Shown here: positions 16,660 to 26,435 of the stretch, piece after piece
Numbering within the stretch: the first letter of the stretch is position 1
Layout: each line of letters begins with the position of its first letter
Origin: MED-G105 sp039814575
Lineage (GTDB): Bacteria > Pseudomonadota > Alphaproteobacteria > Caulobacterales > Parvularculaceae
NCBI GenBank assembly: GCA_039814575.1
Contig: JBCCAY010000014.1
Span: forward strand, 1 to 64,000
Reading direction: 5' to 3'
DNA length: 64,000 nucleotides
Translations under genes and position numbers: made by a program
Notes under the pieces: generated by a model
The model's input: the letters and a program-made list of their open reading frames with translations, nothing else
Databases searched by the model: none
Told to the model about the DNA's origin: nothing

Positions 16660-17946
16660 ATGGCGCGTATTGTAATGAAATTCGGCGGCACGTCCGTCGC
16701 CGATCTGGATCGGATGCGGCGGGTCGCAGCCCATGTGAAGCGGGAACGCGATGCTGGCAACGCCGTTGTCGTGTGTGTTTCAGCTATGGCCGGCGAAACC
16801 AATCGGCTTGTCGCCTTAAGCGAAGAGGCGGGCGCCCCTGAAGAAGGGCTCAATGCGCGCAATGTGGAATACGACGCGATTGTCGCGAGCGGCGAGCAAG
16901 TCTCCGCCGGGCTTGTTGCGCTTATACTACAAAACCAGGGCGTGCCGGCGCGGTCTTGGCAGGGCTGGCAAATCAAGCTGCATACGGACGAGGCCCACGG
17001 TAAAGCTCGGATCGCCGGCATTGATGAGAACGCCCTTGGCGAAACCGCCGACGCCGGCACGGTGTGTGTCGTCGCCGGCTTCCAGGGCGTTACCGAAAAC
17101 GGCCGCATTGCGACGCTTGGCCGGGGCGGGTCTGATACGACTGCGGTGGCGCTCGCCGCCGCGTTGACGGCCGAACGGTGTGATATCTATACGGACGTTG
17201 ACGGCGTCTACACGACCGACCCACGTATCGCCAAACGCGCCAAACGGATCGATCGCTTGTCGTTTGAAGAAATGTTGGAAATGGCGTCATTGGGCGCGAA
17301 AGTCCTACAAACGCGCTCCGTCGAACTCGCTATGGCCTACAATGTGCCGGTGCGGGTGCTCTCAAGTTTTCAAGATCCGGCCGTCTCCGGGCCCAATACT
17401 GTAATAAGTGACGAGGACCACTCCATGGAACAAAATATCGTCAGCGCTGTGACGCTCTCGCGGGAGGAATCGCGGATCAGCTTGCTCGCCGTGCCGGACG
17501 AGCCAGGCCGGGCGGCGGATATTTTCCAAATGCTGGCGGATCTTGACGTTAATGTCGACATGATCACGCAGAGCCCAGCGCGCACGACAGGCGCCAATAT
17601 TTCCTTCACCTTGCCCCTTGGCGACTTGGATCGAACCGTCGCGGCGTTGTCGAACCGTCAATCGGAGATTGGGTTCCAAGAAATTGTGCCGGACCCCAAT
17701 GTCGTCAAAGCGTCGGTGATCGGCGTCGGTATGCGTTCGCACGCCGGCGTTGCGTCGGTGATGTTTAATACGCTCGCGGAGAAGGGCATTAACATCCACA
17801 ACATCTCGACGTCTGAGATTAAAATCAGTGTTTTGATCGACCCAGAATATGCTGAGCTTGCAGTTCGGTCGTTACACGCTGCTTATGGTCTTGATGCTGA
17901 GGGTGTAAACGGGCCGGCGGTCGTCGCTGGTGCGGCGGTTGAATGA
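16660..17946 (+). CDS. lysC: Aspartate kinase
   Basis: This 428-residue aspartokinase phosphorylates aspartate at the head of the lysine/threonine/methionine pathway. The N-terminal KFGGTSVAD (7-15) is the nucleotide-binding motif. GRGGSDTTAVALAAAL and YTDVDGVYTTDPR complete the kinase domain. Two C-terminal ACT domains (about 270-420) with LAVPDEPGRAADIF and GVGMRSHAGVASVMF suggest feedback control by lysine and/or threonine. The ATG at 16660 is used because MARIVMKFGGTS is the family start; a frame extends 19 codons further without conservation. Its stop overlaps ptsP (ATGA), a conserved alphaproteobacterial pairing. Confidence 0.97.
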   Translation: MARIVMKFGGTSVADLDRMRRVAAHVKRERDAGNAVVVCVSAMAGETNRLVALSEEAGAPEEGLNARNVEYDAIVASGEQVSAGLVALILQNQGVPARSWQGWQIKLHTDEAHGKARIAGIDENALGETADAGTVCVVAGFQGVTENGRIATLGRGGSDTTAVALAAALTAERCDIYTDVDGVYTTDPRIAKRAKRIDRLSFEEMLEMASLGAKVLQTRSVELAMAYNVPVRVLSSFQDPAVSGPNTVISDEDHSMEQNIVSAVTLSREESRISLLAVPDEPGRAADIFQMLADLDVNVDMITQSPARTTGANISFTLPLGDLDRTVAALSNRQSEIGFQEIVPDPNVVKASVIGVGMRSHAGVASVMFNTLAEKGINIHNISTSEIKISVLIDPEYAELAVRSLHAAYGLDAEGVNGPAVVAGAAVE

Positions 17947-20282
17947 GCATTGACGAACCGATGTCTGGGGCGCGACGCGATGACGGCGGCATCGCCGGTC
18001 TCTTGCGGCGTATGCACGATATCGTCGCTAGCGAAGCGACGCCGCAAGAACGCCTTGATCAGCTGACGAAAGTCATCGCGGGTCACGTCGTCGCCGACGT
18101 TTGTTCGATCTATCTTCGCCTGCCTGACGACAGCATCGAATTGTTTTCGACCGTCGGCCTCAACCGCGAAGCCGTCCATACAACGACGATGAAATGGGGC
18201 GAGGGCCTTGTGGGTCAGGTTTGCGCGACCCGTAAGCCGATCATGACTGCCGATGCGCCGATGCACCCGGCTTTCGCCTATCGCCCCGAGACGGGCGAAG
18301 ACCCTTTGCACTCATTTTTGGGCGTGCCGTTATTGCGCTCCGGTAAAGCGCTCGGCGTGCTTGTTTTGCAAAACAAGAAAAGCCGGCGCTATGGACCCGA
18401 TGAGGTGGAAGCGGCGCAGGCCGTTGCGACATTGCTGGCGGAGATCGCCGCTTCGGGTGAATTGCTCGATGAGCGCGCCACTGAAGGCGTCGGCGCTATC
18501 TTGCATCTGCCGGACCAACGCGTTGGGGAGGGCGTTGTCGCCGGCGTCGCCATCGGCGTTGTGGCGTTCCACGAAGCGCCAGCGGCGAAACACAAAGTTT
18601 TTTCCCGCGATCCTGCAGCCGAAGCGCAACGCCTTGAGGAGGCGATTGGCGCGTTAAGAGCCTCTGTTGACGACATGTTGGCGAGCCCCGTTCTCGGCGC
18701 CGCCCCGCGTGAAGTCTTAGAGACATATCGTCTGTTTGCGTATGATCGCGGGTGGCGTGATCGTCTGCGCGCAGCGATTATGTCCGGTCTGACAGCTGAA
18801 TCAGCCGTTGAACAGGTGCAGGCTGAGAACAGCGCCCGCATGAAACAATCGCGCGACCCCTATATGCGCGAACGCTTACATGACCTCGACGATCTGGCGT
18901 TTCGGTTATTGCGGCATCTCTCCGGTGAAGCGAGCGATTTCAATTCGTTGCCTAACGACGCGGTCGTGTTCGCGCGCTCCATGGGGCCGGCGGATCTTCT
19001 GGAATACGATCGGACAAAACTAAAAGGCCTAGTCCTCGGCGAAGCGTCGTCGACGTCCCATGTGGCGATCGTCGCGCGGGCGCTCGGCGTTCCATTGGTC
19101 GCGAGCGTCGGCGACTTGGCCGGTTTAGGGGAAAACGGCGACGCGGTGGTCCTTGACGGTGAAACGGGCGAGGTGTTCGTCCGTCCGACGTCTGACGTTG
19201 TCACGAGTTACCAAGAAAAGCGCGAACTGCAGTCGGAGCGTCAGGCGGCCTACGCCCGCGAACGCGAGCTGCCGGCGGTGACCAAAGACCGCGTCGGCGT
19301 GGAGATTTGCATTAACGCCGGTTTGGCGCTCGACATGGACTATCTTGACCTGACGGGGGCGTCCGGCGTTGGCCTCTTTCGAACCGAATTGCAGTTTCTG
19401 ATCGGCGATCAGCTGCCGCGGGTCAGCGCACAGCAAAAGCTTTATACGGAGGTTTTAGAGCTGGCGCGTGGGCGGCCCGTCGTGTTTCGCACCACCGATA
19501 TCGGCGGCGATAAATCGGCGGACTATATGGAGCGCGAAGTCGAGGCGAACCCGGCGATGGGCTGGCGCGGATTGCGGATGGCGATTGACCGGCCGGGCTG
19601 GATTCGTCCGCAATTGCGCGCATTGCTCGGCGCTGCGGCGCGAAAAGAGCTGCACATTCTCTTTCCCATGGTGACATTGAGCGATGAGTTGCTAGCGGCG
19701 AAAGCGCTCCTGGAGAAAGAAATCGAATTGCGCCGACGCCGTGAGCAAGCGTTGCCGACGGCGATAAAAATCGGCGCCATGATTGAGACGCCGGCCGCGG
19801 CCTGGCGTCTTGAGGAGATCGCCGCCCATGTGGATTTCCTGTCGGTGGGCGGTAATGACCTTGCGCAGTTCTATTTCGCTGCGGATCGCAATTCTGCGCA
19901 GACGAGCGCGCGCTATGATCCGCTGGAGCCTGGGTTCTTAAGTTTCGTCAGAATGGCCGTTGAAAAAGCGGCGGTGGTGAACAAGCCGATATCTTATTGC
20001 GGTGAGCAGGCCGCGGATCTCGTCTTCGCCGCGGCGCTGATGGCGGTGGGGCTACGGAAATTCTCGATTGCACCAAGCGCCGTCGGTGGATTTCGCCGCC
20101 TTGTCCGGTCGTCGAGCGCTGCTGAACTCGCTGAATGGGCCGAGACATGGGCCCCACGATACGGGACGAGTGAAGCGTCGGCGCCAAAAGCCACTGTCAG
20201 TCCCGCCGCTGCGTCGGCTTATGGCGCAGCGCGGCGGGATTTGTCGCTGTTATTGCGAAAATCTGGTGTCGCGATCAGCTAA
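17943..20282 (+). CDS. ptsP: Phosphoenolpyruvate-protein phosphotransferase PtsP (EI-Ntr)
   Basis: This 779-residue enzyme is the first phosphotransferase of the nitrogen-related PTS, passing phosphate from PEP to NPr. It has an N-terminal GAF domain (about 10-165), the swivelling domain with active-site His373 in STSHVAIVARALGVP, and a C-terminal PEP-binding barrel with GLFRTELQFL, the metal site VGGNDLAQF and the catalytic Cys of CGEQAAD. The EI-Ntr cascade links nitrogen and carbon status to regulators and transporters and does not import sugar. The start overlaps the lysC stop by four bases, so the two are coupled. Confidence 0.96.
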   Translation: MSIDEPMSGARRDDGGIAGLLRRMHDIVASEATPQERLDQLTKVIAGHVVADVCSIYLRLPDDSIELFSTVGLNREAVHTTTMKWGEGLVGQVCATRKPIMTADAPMHPAFAYRPETGEDPLHSFLGVPLLRSGKALGVLVLQNKKSRRYGPDEVEAAQAVATLLAEIAASGELLDERATEGVGAILHLPDQRVGEGVVAGVAIGVVAFHEAPAAKHKVFSRDPAAEAQRLEEAIGALRASVDDMLASPVLGAAPREVLETYRLFAYDRGWRDRLRAAIMSGLTAESAVEQVQAENSARMKQSRDPYMRERLHDLDDLAFRLLRHLSGEASDFNSLPNDAVVFARSMGPADLLEYDRTKLKGLVLGEASSTSHVAIVARALGVPLVASVGDLAGLGENGDAVVLDGETGEVFVRPTSDVVTSYQEKRELQSERQAAYARERELPAVTKDRVGVEICINAGLALDMDYLDLTGASGVGLFRTELQFLIGDQLPRVSAQQKLYTEVLELARGRPVVFRTTDIGGDKSADYMEREVEANPAMGWRGLRMAIDRPGWIRPQLRALLGAAARKELHILFPMVTLSDELLAAKALLEKEIELRRRREQALPTAIKIGAMIETPAAAWRLEEIAAHVDFLSVGGNDLAQFYFAADRNSAQTSARYDPLEPGFLSFVRMAVEKAAVVNKPISYCGEQAADLVFAAALMAVGLRKFSIAPSAVGGFRRLVRSSSAAELAEWAETWAPRYGTSEASAPKATVSPAAASAYGAARRDLSLLLRKSGVAIS

Positions 20283-20417
20283 CCGAGCCTTTTTGTCATC
20301 TTTCGACAGCCTTTATTTCGAAAATTCCCCCTCCGTTAACGATTTTGATCCATTTCAGCGGTGTTGTTTGTGCACCGTATGCGGTAGGTTCAGAAGAGTG
20401 GGGCGAACAGACGACCA

Positions 20418-21362
20418 ATGGCGTCAAATATGGCTTCAAAAAAAGTTTCCGCTGAGATTGTCGAAATTGACGACGCCCGGGCGAAGCATCGCCCCGGTGA
20501 GGTCGATCCTGGGAATTTCCCAACGGTCGGGGCGTATCTTGAGGCGGTGCGAGTCGCTTCCGACCTAAGCGCCGACGCGGTGGCCGAGCGGACCCACATC
20601 AAAATCCAGTTTATCGAAGCTATCGATCGCATGGATCTTGACGCGCTGCCGGCGAAGCCGTTTGCGATTGGCTTCGTTCGCTCCTACGCCGAGGCAATCG
20701 GCCTCGCGCCCGAAATCATTGTTGATCGCTTCAAGAGCGAAGCAGGCTTTGACGAAGCGCCAGCGCCTGAGGAAGAACTTGAAGCGCCGGGGCGTCCGTC
20801 GCTCGATGAAGCAACCGCCGGCACCGCCCTGGGGACGGATCGGTCTCACTTAACGTTTCTTTCGGTCGTCGCCGTGTTGGCGTTCATCATCTGGTGCGCC
20901 TTAGCGATTGCGCGCCCGAAAGATCCGGCAGCGCCTGTTCGTCTGGACGGCGCGCCGATTGCGAATGATTACCAAGGCGGCCAAGCGTTGATGAACCCAG
21001 AATTAGGGATGAACGGTCCGGCGGAAGAAGCGTTTTCGGATCGCTTGCGCGGCGATGACGCCATTGCGCCGCCGCCGCTTCCGCGCATCGTAGAAGGTCG
21101 GGTTTTGGAGCGTATCGAACCGGTCTATTCGCCGCGGTGCGAAACCGGCGCGATGCCCGCTGAGACGGTGGCGCTCGCCTTCACCATTCGCGTTGACGGG
21201 GCCGTGGTGAGCGAACGCGTCGTCGAAAGCAGCAATCCTTGCTTTAACCGGTCCGCGCTTAACGCGCTGCGCCAATGGCGTTTTCAGCCCCGTACGGTAG
21301 ATGGCGTGAAAAAACCGGCATTCGATCAGCAAGTGGTCCTGACGTTCAATAAGCCAAGCTGA
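20418..21362 (+). CDS. RodZ-like HTH / single-span membrane protein with TonB C-terminal domain
   Basis: The N-terminal cytoplasmic part (about 35-105) is an HTH_25 helix-turn-helix as in RodZ: VGAYLEAVRVASDLSADAVA, then the ALPAKPFAIGFVRSYAEAIGL signature. An acidic linker and one membrane helix (about 145-165) follow. The periplasmic end (about 225-314) is not the DUF4115 domain expected for RodZ. It looks like a TonB C-terminal domain, with FTIRVDGAVVSERVVES, a cysteine pair (Cys234/Cys262 region) and ALNALRQWRFQPRTVDG. The protein may link the cytoskeleton or cell shape to an envelope partner; that is inference. The position just before ispG is the usual place of the RodZ-like gene in this class. 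Confidence 0.8.
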   Translation: MASNMASKKVSAEIVEIDDARAKHRPGEVDPGNFPTVGAYLEAVRVASDLSADAVAERTHIKIQFIEAIDRMDLDALPAKPFAIGFVRSYAEAIGLAPEIIVDRFKSEAGFDEAPAPEEELEAPGRPSLDEATAGTALGTDRSHLTFLSVVAVLAFIIWCALAIARPKDPAAPVRLDGAPIANDYQGGQALMNPELGMNGPAEEAFSDRLRGDDAIAPPPLPRIVEGRVLERIEPVYSPRCETGAMPAETVALAFTIRVDGAVVSERVVESSNPCFNRSALNALRQWRFQPRTVDGVKKPAFDQQVVLTFNKPS

Positions 21363-21686
21363 TTCGGGTGTTTTCGGCCGATCGCAGCGGTAGGTGAGGC
21401 TTGATAGCGGAGCCTCCGAGGACGGATCGCGATTGATTCGTCAAAAATCATGTCTACCTCTAAAGCAACAGCATCTGTCCGCCTCGAAATGAGGGGCTGA
21501 TGCGGCTTACGGCGATTGTTTACGCTCATCGGATCTGGCTCCCTTTGTCGCAACCCTTAGGAGCCAGCGCACTTTGCGCGCTTCGGTGCGTTTGCGGGCA
21601 TGCGGCGTCTTTTTCCGCGCTAGCGAACACGGTAAAAGTATCGTATTGCTGACGCGAAAACGTGTACAAAGAACTAGGGTACCCCC
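21363..21686. other. Intergenic region before ispG
   Basis: These 324 bp hold no convincing gene. There are two small potential hairpins. GAGGCT and AGCCTC pair around a 9-base loop near 21397-21417, just after the rodZ-like gene. A GCATC...GATGC stem encloses CCTCGAAATGAGG near 21469-21501. Neither is followed by a T-run, so they are not clear terminators; a structured leader is possible. Confidence 0.4.
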
Positions 21687-22817
21687 ATGTCCGTGCGTCC
21701 TTGGCGAGACATTGAACGCCGTAAATGCCGAAAAATTATGGTTGGAGACGTGCCGATCGGCGGTGACGCGCCGATCGCGGTTCAGTCGATGACGAACACG
21801 CTGACCTCAGACGCGGACGCGACGATCCGCCAGATAAATGAAATCGCAGAGGCCGGCGCTGACATTGTTCGGGTCTCGTGCCCTGACGTCGAATCAACAG
21901 CGGCGATGTCTGAGATCTGCAAGCATTCGCCGGTGCCGATCGTCGCTGACATTCATTTTCACTATAAGCGCGGGATTGAAGCGGCGAAGGCTGGCGCGGC
22001 CTGCTTGCGCATTAATCCGGGCAATATCGGCTCAGAAGAGCGGGTCAAAGAGGTCATTAAAGCTGCAAAAGACCATGGCTGCGCCATGCGGATCGGCGTC
22101 AATGGCGGTTCTTTAGAAAAGCACTTGCTCGATAAATATGGCGAACCATGCCCGGAGGCGATGGTCGAAAGCGCCCTCGACCATGCGCGCATCCTGCAAG
22201 ACAATGATTTTCACGAGTTCAAAATATCGGTGAAAGCCTCCGACGTCTTTTTGACGGTCGCCGCCTATCAAGCCCTCGCCGAAGCAATCGATTGCCCCTT
22301 ACATCTCGGCGTTACGGAAGCGGGGGGTATGCGCATTGGTTCGGTGAAGTCGGCGATCGGTTTGGGCTCGCTGCTTTGGGCCGGCATCGGCGATACGATT
22401 CGCGTGTCGCTTTCCGCGGATCCCGTTGAAGAGATCAAAGTCGGCTTTGATATCCTGAAATCCCTCAATCTACGGCATCGCGGCGTCAACGTTATTTCTT
22501 GCCCATCCTGCGCGCGCCAAGGGTTCAACGTTATTGAGACGGTGGAAGTGCTGGAGCAGCGGCTCGCCCATGTGACGACGCCTATGACCCTCTCGGTGAT
22601 CGGCTGTGTCGTCAATGGCCCCGGAGAGGCCCGCGAGACCGATCTAGGGTTCACCGGCGGCGGCGCCGGTAAAGAGCACGGCATGGTCTATCTTGACGGA
22701 AGCCCCGACCATCGTATTGACAATGACGAGCTCGTCGACCATCTCGTAAAAATGGTTGAAGACAAAGCTGCCGAGCTTGAGGCCGAAAAAAATAATCAAA
22801 CGGTCACAGCGGAGTAA
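21687..22817 (+). CDS. ispG: 4-hydroxy-3-methylbut-2-enyl diphosphate synthase (flavodoxin type)
   Basis: IspG (GcpE) makes HMBPP from methylerythritol cyclodiphosphate in the MEP isoprenoid pathway. The 376 residues contain the barrel start PIAVQSMTNT, ADIHFHYKRG and LRINPGNIG, and the C-terminal [4Fe-4S] ligands in ISCPSCARQGF and VIGCVVNGPGEA. The C-terminal tail is rich in Glu and Lys. The gene is preceded by a RodZ-like gene, as often seen in alphaproteobacteria. Isoprenoid supply links it in purpose to the ubiquinone genes elsewhere in the window. Confidence 0.97.
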   Translation: MSVRPWRDIERRKCRKIMVGDVPIGGDAPIAVQSMTNTLTSDADATIRQINEIAEAGADIVRVSCPDVESTAAMSEICKHSPVPIVADIHFHYKRGIEAAKAGAACLRINPGNIGSEERVKEVIKAAKDHGCAMRIGVNGGSLEKHLLDKYGEPCPEAMVESALDHARILQDNDFHEFKISVKASDVFLTVAAYQALAEAIDCPLHLGVTEAGGMRIGSVKSAIGLGSLLWAGIGDTIRVSLSADPVEEIKVGFDILKSLNLRHRGVNVISCPSCARQGFNVIETVEVLEQRLAHVTTPMTLSVIGCVVNGPGEARETDLGFTGGGAGKEHGMVYLDGSPDHRIDNDELVDHLVKMVEDKAAELEAEKNNQTVTAE

Positions 22818-23005
22818 TCAATCAGCGGGGATTTTCGGATCCGCGGTGGCGAAGACGAGAATTCGCAAGGGCGGCGTAGGCGGGAGAGGCCGCGACGCCC
22901 GACGCTGAAATAACCGACTCACGATAACTGAGAGTCTTCATGGGCGTTGTTGCGCGCATCTAGTCATGTGCAGCAATAGCGTCGCGCGGGGACCTAAAGA
23001 CGAAC

Positions 23006-24079
23006 ATGATTTCACAGGACAAATTGGACGCGATCCTCGCCCGCTTCGCGGCGGTGGAAGAGGCGATGGCGACCGCGAGCGAAACCGAAGAGATCATCCG
23101 TTTGTCGAAGGAGCACGGTGAACTGAAATCGGTCGCCGATAAGGCGCGCGAACTTTCCGATATTCGTCAACAACTCACGGATCTCACTGAACTCGCCGAC
23201 GGCGATGATCCCGATATGGCGGAGATGGCGCGCGAAGAGCTGCAGGAACTTAAAGACGCCGCGCCGGGTGTCGAACACGATCTACAGATCATGTTGCTGC
23301 CGAAAGACAAAGCGGATGATTCGAGCGTCATCATCGAGGTGCGCGCCGGCACTGGCGGCGACGAGGCGGCGCTCTTCGCTGGCGATCTTTTCCGCATGTA
23401 TCAGCGCCATGCGTCTTTGAACGGATGGAAGATTGAAATTATCTCCCAATCGGAGGCCGAAGTTGGCGGCTACAAAGAAATTCAAGCCAACATCGCCGGC
23501 GAGGGCGTTTACGCCAAGCTGAAGTTCGAATCAGGCGTCCATCGCGTGCAGCGCGTGCCGTCGACGGAAACCCAAGGCCGCATCCACACCTCGGCGGCGA
23601 CAGTCGCCATTCTTCCGGAGCCGGAAGAAGTCGACATCGAAATCAACGAATCCGATTTGCGCATTGATGTCTTTCGTGCGTCAGGGCCCGGCGGGCAATC
23701 GGTCAACACGACAGACTCCGCTGTACGCATCACGCACTTGCCGACCGGCATCGTCGTCAGTCAGCAAGATGAAAAGTCGCAGCATAAAAACCGCGCTAAG
23801 GCCCTGAAAGTTCTCCGCGCCCGTCTTTACGATGCAGAGCGGGCGCGCGCCGATGCGGAGCGCGCCGAGGCGCGCAAAGGCATGGTGGGATCGGGCGATC
23901 GTTCCGAACGCATCCGAACCTATAATTTTCCCCAAAGCCGGGTTACCGATCATCGGATTAATCTGACCTTATACAAACTAGATGAGATTATCGCCGGCGA
24001 TGCGTTAGACGAAGTTGTCGAAGCGCTCATTACGCAAGATCAGGCTGATCGCCTCGCTGCGATGCAGGCGGATACGTGA
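23006..24079 (+). CDS. prfA: Peptide chain release factor 1
   Basis: RF1 recognises UAA and UAG stop codons and triggers peptide release. The 357 residues show the GGQ catalytic motif at 229-231 in RASGPGGQSVNTTDSAVR, the TETQGRIHTSAATVA segment of domain 2, and GSGDRSERIRTYNFPQ. The length is standard. The GGQ glutamine is the target of PrmC, whose gene follows with a GTGA overlap, the classical pairing. Confidence 0.98.
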   Translation: MISQDKLDAILARFAAVEEAMATASETEEIIRLSKEHGELKSVADKARELSDIRQQLTDLTELADGDDPDMAEMAREELQELKDAAPGVEHDLQIMLLPKDKADDSSVIIEVRAGTGGDEAALFAGDLFRMYQRHASLNGWKIEIISQSEAEVGGYKEIQANIAGEGVYAKLKFESGVHRVQRVPSTETQGRIHTSAATVAILPEPEEVDIEINESDLRIDVFRASGPGGQSVNTTDSAVRITHLPTGIVVSQQDEKSQHKNRAKALKVLRARLYDAERARADAERAEARKGMVGSGDRSERIRTYNFPQSRVTDHRINLTLYKLDEIIAGDALDEVVEALITQDQADRLAAMQADT

Positions 24080-24948
24080 CGGGCGGTCAAATAGGAGAGG
24101 GCGCTGCAAAGTCCGTACGCGCCGCGATTCGTTGGGGCGCTGGGGCTCTATCGGCATCTGATACCCCTTTGCTCGATGCCCGCGTCCTGATGAAAGCGGC
24201 GCTTCGTTGCGATGACGCAGGTTTAATCGCGCGAGAGCACGACGAATTGTCATCATCAGCATCTGATGCTTTTGAGGCTTTTATCGCTCGTCGTGGCGCC
24301 TATGAACCGGTCGCGTCCATTGTCGGCGTCAAGGAGTTTTGGGGGCTGCCGTTTGAGGTGGCGCCGGGCGTCCTTATTCCGCGACCGGACAGTGAAACGC
24401 TGATCGAAGCGGTGCTTCAGCATGTTGACGATCGCGATAGACCCTTTCGCGTTCTTGACCTTGGCGTTGGCTCGGGGTGCTTAACATGCGCACTCTTAAA
24501 GGAGCTGCCGCGCGCGGAAGCCGTTGGCGTCGACATTAATCCAAACGCCGTCGCGGCGGCCCGCCGTAATCTGCAGGCTCTCGGGCTTGCCGAGCGCGGG
24601 CGCATCGTTGTTGGGAACTGGTTTGCTCCAGTTGTCGGTAGGTTCGATATCATTGTGTCGAACCCGCCCTATATCGCGGGTAAAGAGCGCGCGGGCCTGA
24701 CGAAGGACATCCTCGATTACGAAGATCACCGAGCGCTGTTTTCCGGCGCTGACGGAATGGACGCCTACCGCTTAATTTTAGAAAAATTGCCTGAATATCT
24801 GAAGCGGGACGGCGTCGCCGCGATTGAGCTAGGGGATGGTCGGGCGGAGGCGTTTTTAGATCTGGCGGCGATGACGGCGACATTTGAAACGCAGGCTTTT
24901 CGGGATCTTTCAGCTCGCCAGCGTGCTGCGGTCATCATCTGGCGGTGA
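24076..24948 (+). CDS. prmC: Release factor glutamine methyltransferase
   Basis: PrmC methylates the glutamine of the GGQ motif of release factors. The 290 residues include the SAM-binding FRVLDLGVGSGCLTCALL (about 119-136) and the signature NPPY at 196-199, followed by AGKE. The N-terminal helical domain carries FEAFIARRGAYEPVASIVG and the FWGLPFEVAPGVLIPRPDSE motif. The start is a GTG sharing bases with the prfA stop (GTGA), so the two are coupled. A long gene-free gap follows. Confidence 0.97.
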   Translation: MTGGQIGEGAAKSVRAAIRWGAGALSASDTPLLDARVLMKAALRCDDAGLIAREHDELSSSASDAFEAFIARRGAYEPVASIVGVKEFWGLPFEVAPGVLIPRPDSETLIEAVLQHVDDRDRPFRVLDLGVGSGCLTCALLKELPRAEAVGVDINPNAVAAARRNLQALGLAERGRIVVGNWFAPVVGRFDIIVSNPPYIAGKERAGLTKDILDYEDHRALFSGADGMDAYRLILEKLPEYLKRDGVAAIELGDGRAEAFLDLAAMTATFETQAFRDLSARQRAAVIIWR

Positions 24949-25823
24949 TCATAGGAGGCGAATGGTTCTGTCGAGCGAGAAAACAAATAGGACGTTAAGG
25001 AAAAAATCGTTGCAATACTGGTCGGCCGCGCTATCATCATCGTATTGATTAAGCGACGGAACTGTTGCTAACAGAAAAATCCAAACAGGCAGGTATTTTG
25101 AAAGCGCGTCTAACGTAGGCTTTGCCTTTCATTAGCGACCTGTCTTCAGCGATCGGCTGAAATAGACAAAATGACGACAAGAAAGAATTTGGCGCGCGGT
25201 TAGCGCATTAGACGTTCGGCGGGGGGCGACGATCTCTAGCCAATCGTTCGATTGATTGGCCACAAGACGTGTTTCTATCACTTGCACCTGCGAGGTGGCG
25301 ATCTCACGGTCTTTGAACCGTTATGGATCAAGGTCGGCAGTTAAAGATGTCGGTATGTTAACAGATGAAGGCGGAGTGTTTTTCAATTTCCTTCGCGCCT
25401 AATGCCGAGATTTATATGTCAGGCTTTTTGTCGAGCTTCTTTTTGTTTGATGGCTCATGAGGCTTTGAAAGACGACAGCCCATCAGACGTTCAGCGAGTG
25501 GATCGGTGATGTGGGCGTACAGATGATTGATGGGTCTGTTTAGTTAACGATTGCAAGTTTTAGAAGGCCGTTTAGGGGGCAAGCTGCGTGAAGCGGCTCA
25601 TGATAAGGTTTTAGTTTTCGTGACAGCGCTGATCGCGTGAAGGTGGTCATTACCTTGGAGCGTCAGGCGTCGTTTTGTTGAAAGTGCATTGGTTTGTGAA
25701 AGTGTATTGGCGATTTTACAATCGGTCGAACGCCGTGAAGATGGACGGCGGTGACCATAGAGCCAGACAAGAGAACCAATGGATGACAGTGGTTAGAAAA
25801 ATGAGATCAAGTAGGTTTTGGTT
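24949..25823. other. 875 bp gene-free, relatively AT-rich region before DUF4167
   Basis: I found no coding frame with convincing features on either strand, and no tRNA, tmRNA or RNase P hallmarks. A perfect 7 bp hairpin, GCCAATC (25239-25245) and GATTGGC (25254-25260) with an 8-base loop, stands out. A near-exact 18 bp tandem duplication sits at 25675-25710 (GAAAGTGCATTGG / GAAAGTGTATTGG). Possible roles are a long 5' leader, a small RNA, or decayed sequence. Confidence 0.45.
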
Positions 25824-26435
25824 ATGAAGCGTGGACGTAATCAACGGCGCCGTCAGGGCGCCAATCCTAATCGGGCGTTTGATTCGAATGGGCCCGACGT
25901 AAGGATTAGAGGCACGGCCAATCAAATCCATGATAAGTATATCGCGCTTGCGCGCGACGCCTCGTCCGCCGGCGACCGTGTTAAAGCTGAGAATTATCTT
26001 CAGCACGCTGAGCATTATTTCCGCCTCATCCGGTCAATGCAGCCGTCCGCTGCAGAGCCAGCGACCCAAAGCGCTGAATTGGACGGTTCCGGTGAGCAGC
26101 CTTCGGTAGGAGGCGGTAAGCCGGCCCGTCGGCCGCGGTCTCGTCCAGATACGACTTCTGAGGCGAATGACGACAGAAACGAAGATCGCGCTGAGGCGGA
26201 GAGCGTCGAGGTGAACGGCGCTGCTGAGGCTGAGGACGCAAGTGCGGTGACCTCGTCAAAAGCTAGTTCTGTTGAACCTGACGCCGAACCGGTGAAGGAA
26301 GCTGAGGCGAAGCCTGAGGAAGACGCGGAAGCCGAAGAGCCGCGCCCACGTCAACGCCGCAAGCGTCGTGTACGTACGACGAAGGCGGATAAAGCCGACG
26401 CCGAAGCGGCGCAGGAAGAGGCGGCTGCGTCTTAG
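25824..26435 (+). CDS. DUF4167 domain-containing protein
   Basis: This 203-residue protein has the DUF4167 domain at its N-terminus (about 1-75): a basic RGRNQRRRQG start, then FDSNGPDVRIRGTANQIHDKY and ARDASSAGDRVKAENYLQHAEHYFRLI. The remainder is acidic and repetitive (Glu/Ala/Asp-rich). It ends in a basic patch PRPRQRRKRRVRTTKADKAD. The family is confined largely to alphaproteobacteria and probably binds nucleic acid; that is inferred from composition. The ATG at 25824 begins the conserved motif. Its neighbours prmC upstream and clpB downstream match the usual order. Confidence 0.92.
   Translation: MKRGRNQRRRQGANPNRAFDSNGPDVRIRGTANQIHDKYIALARDASSAGDRVKAENYLQHAEHYFRLIRSMQPSAAEPATQSAELDGSGEQPSVGGGKPARRPRSRPDTTSEANDDRNEDRAEAESVEVNGAAEAEDASAVTSSKASSVEPDAEPVKEAEAKPEEDAEAEEPRPRQRRKRRVRTTKADKADAEAAQEEAAAS

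Noticed and set aside
25716..26015. 99-codon minus-strand frame overlapping DUF4167
   Set aside because: It overlaps the conserved DUF4167 domain antisense and shows no recognisable motif.
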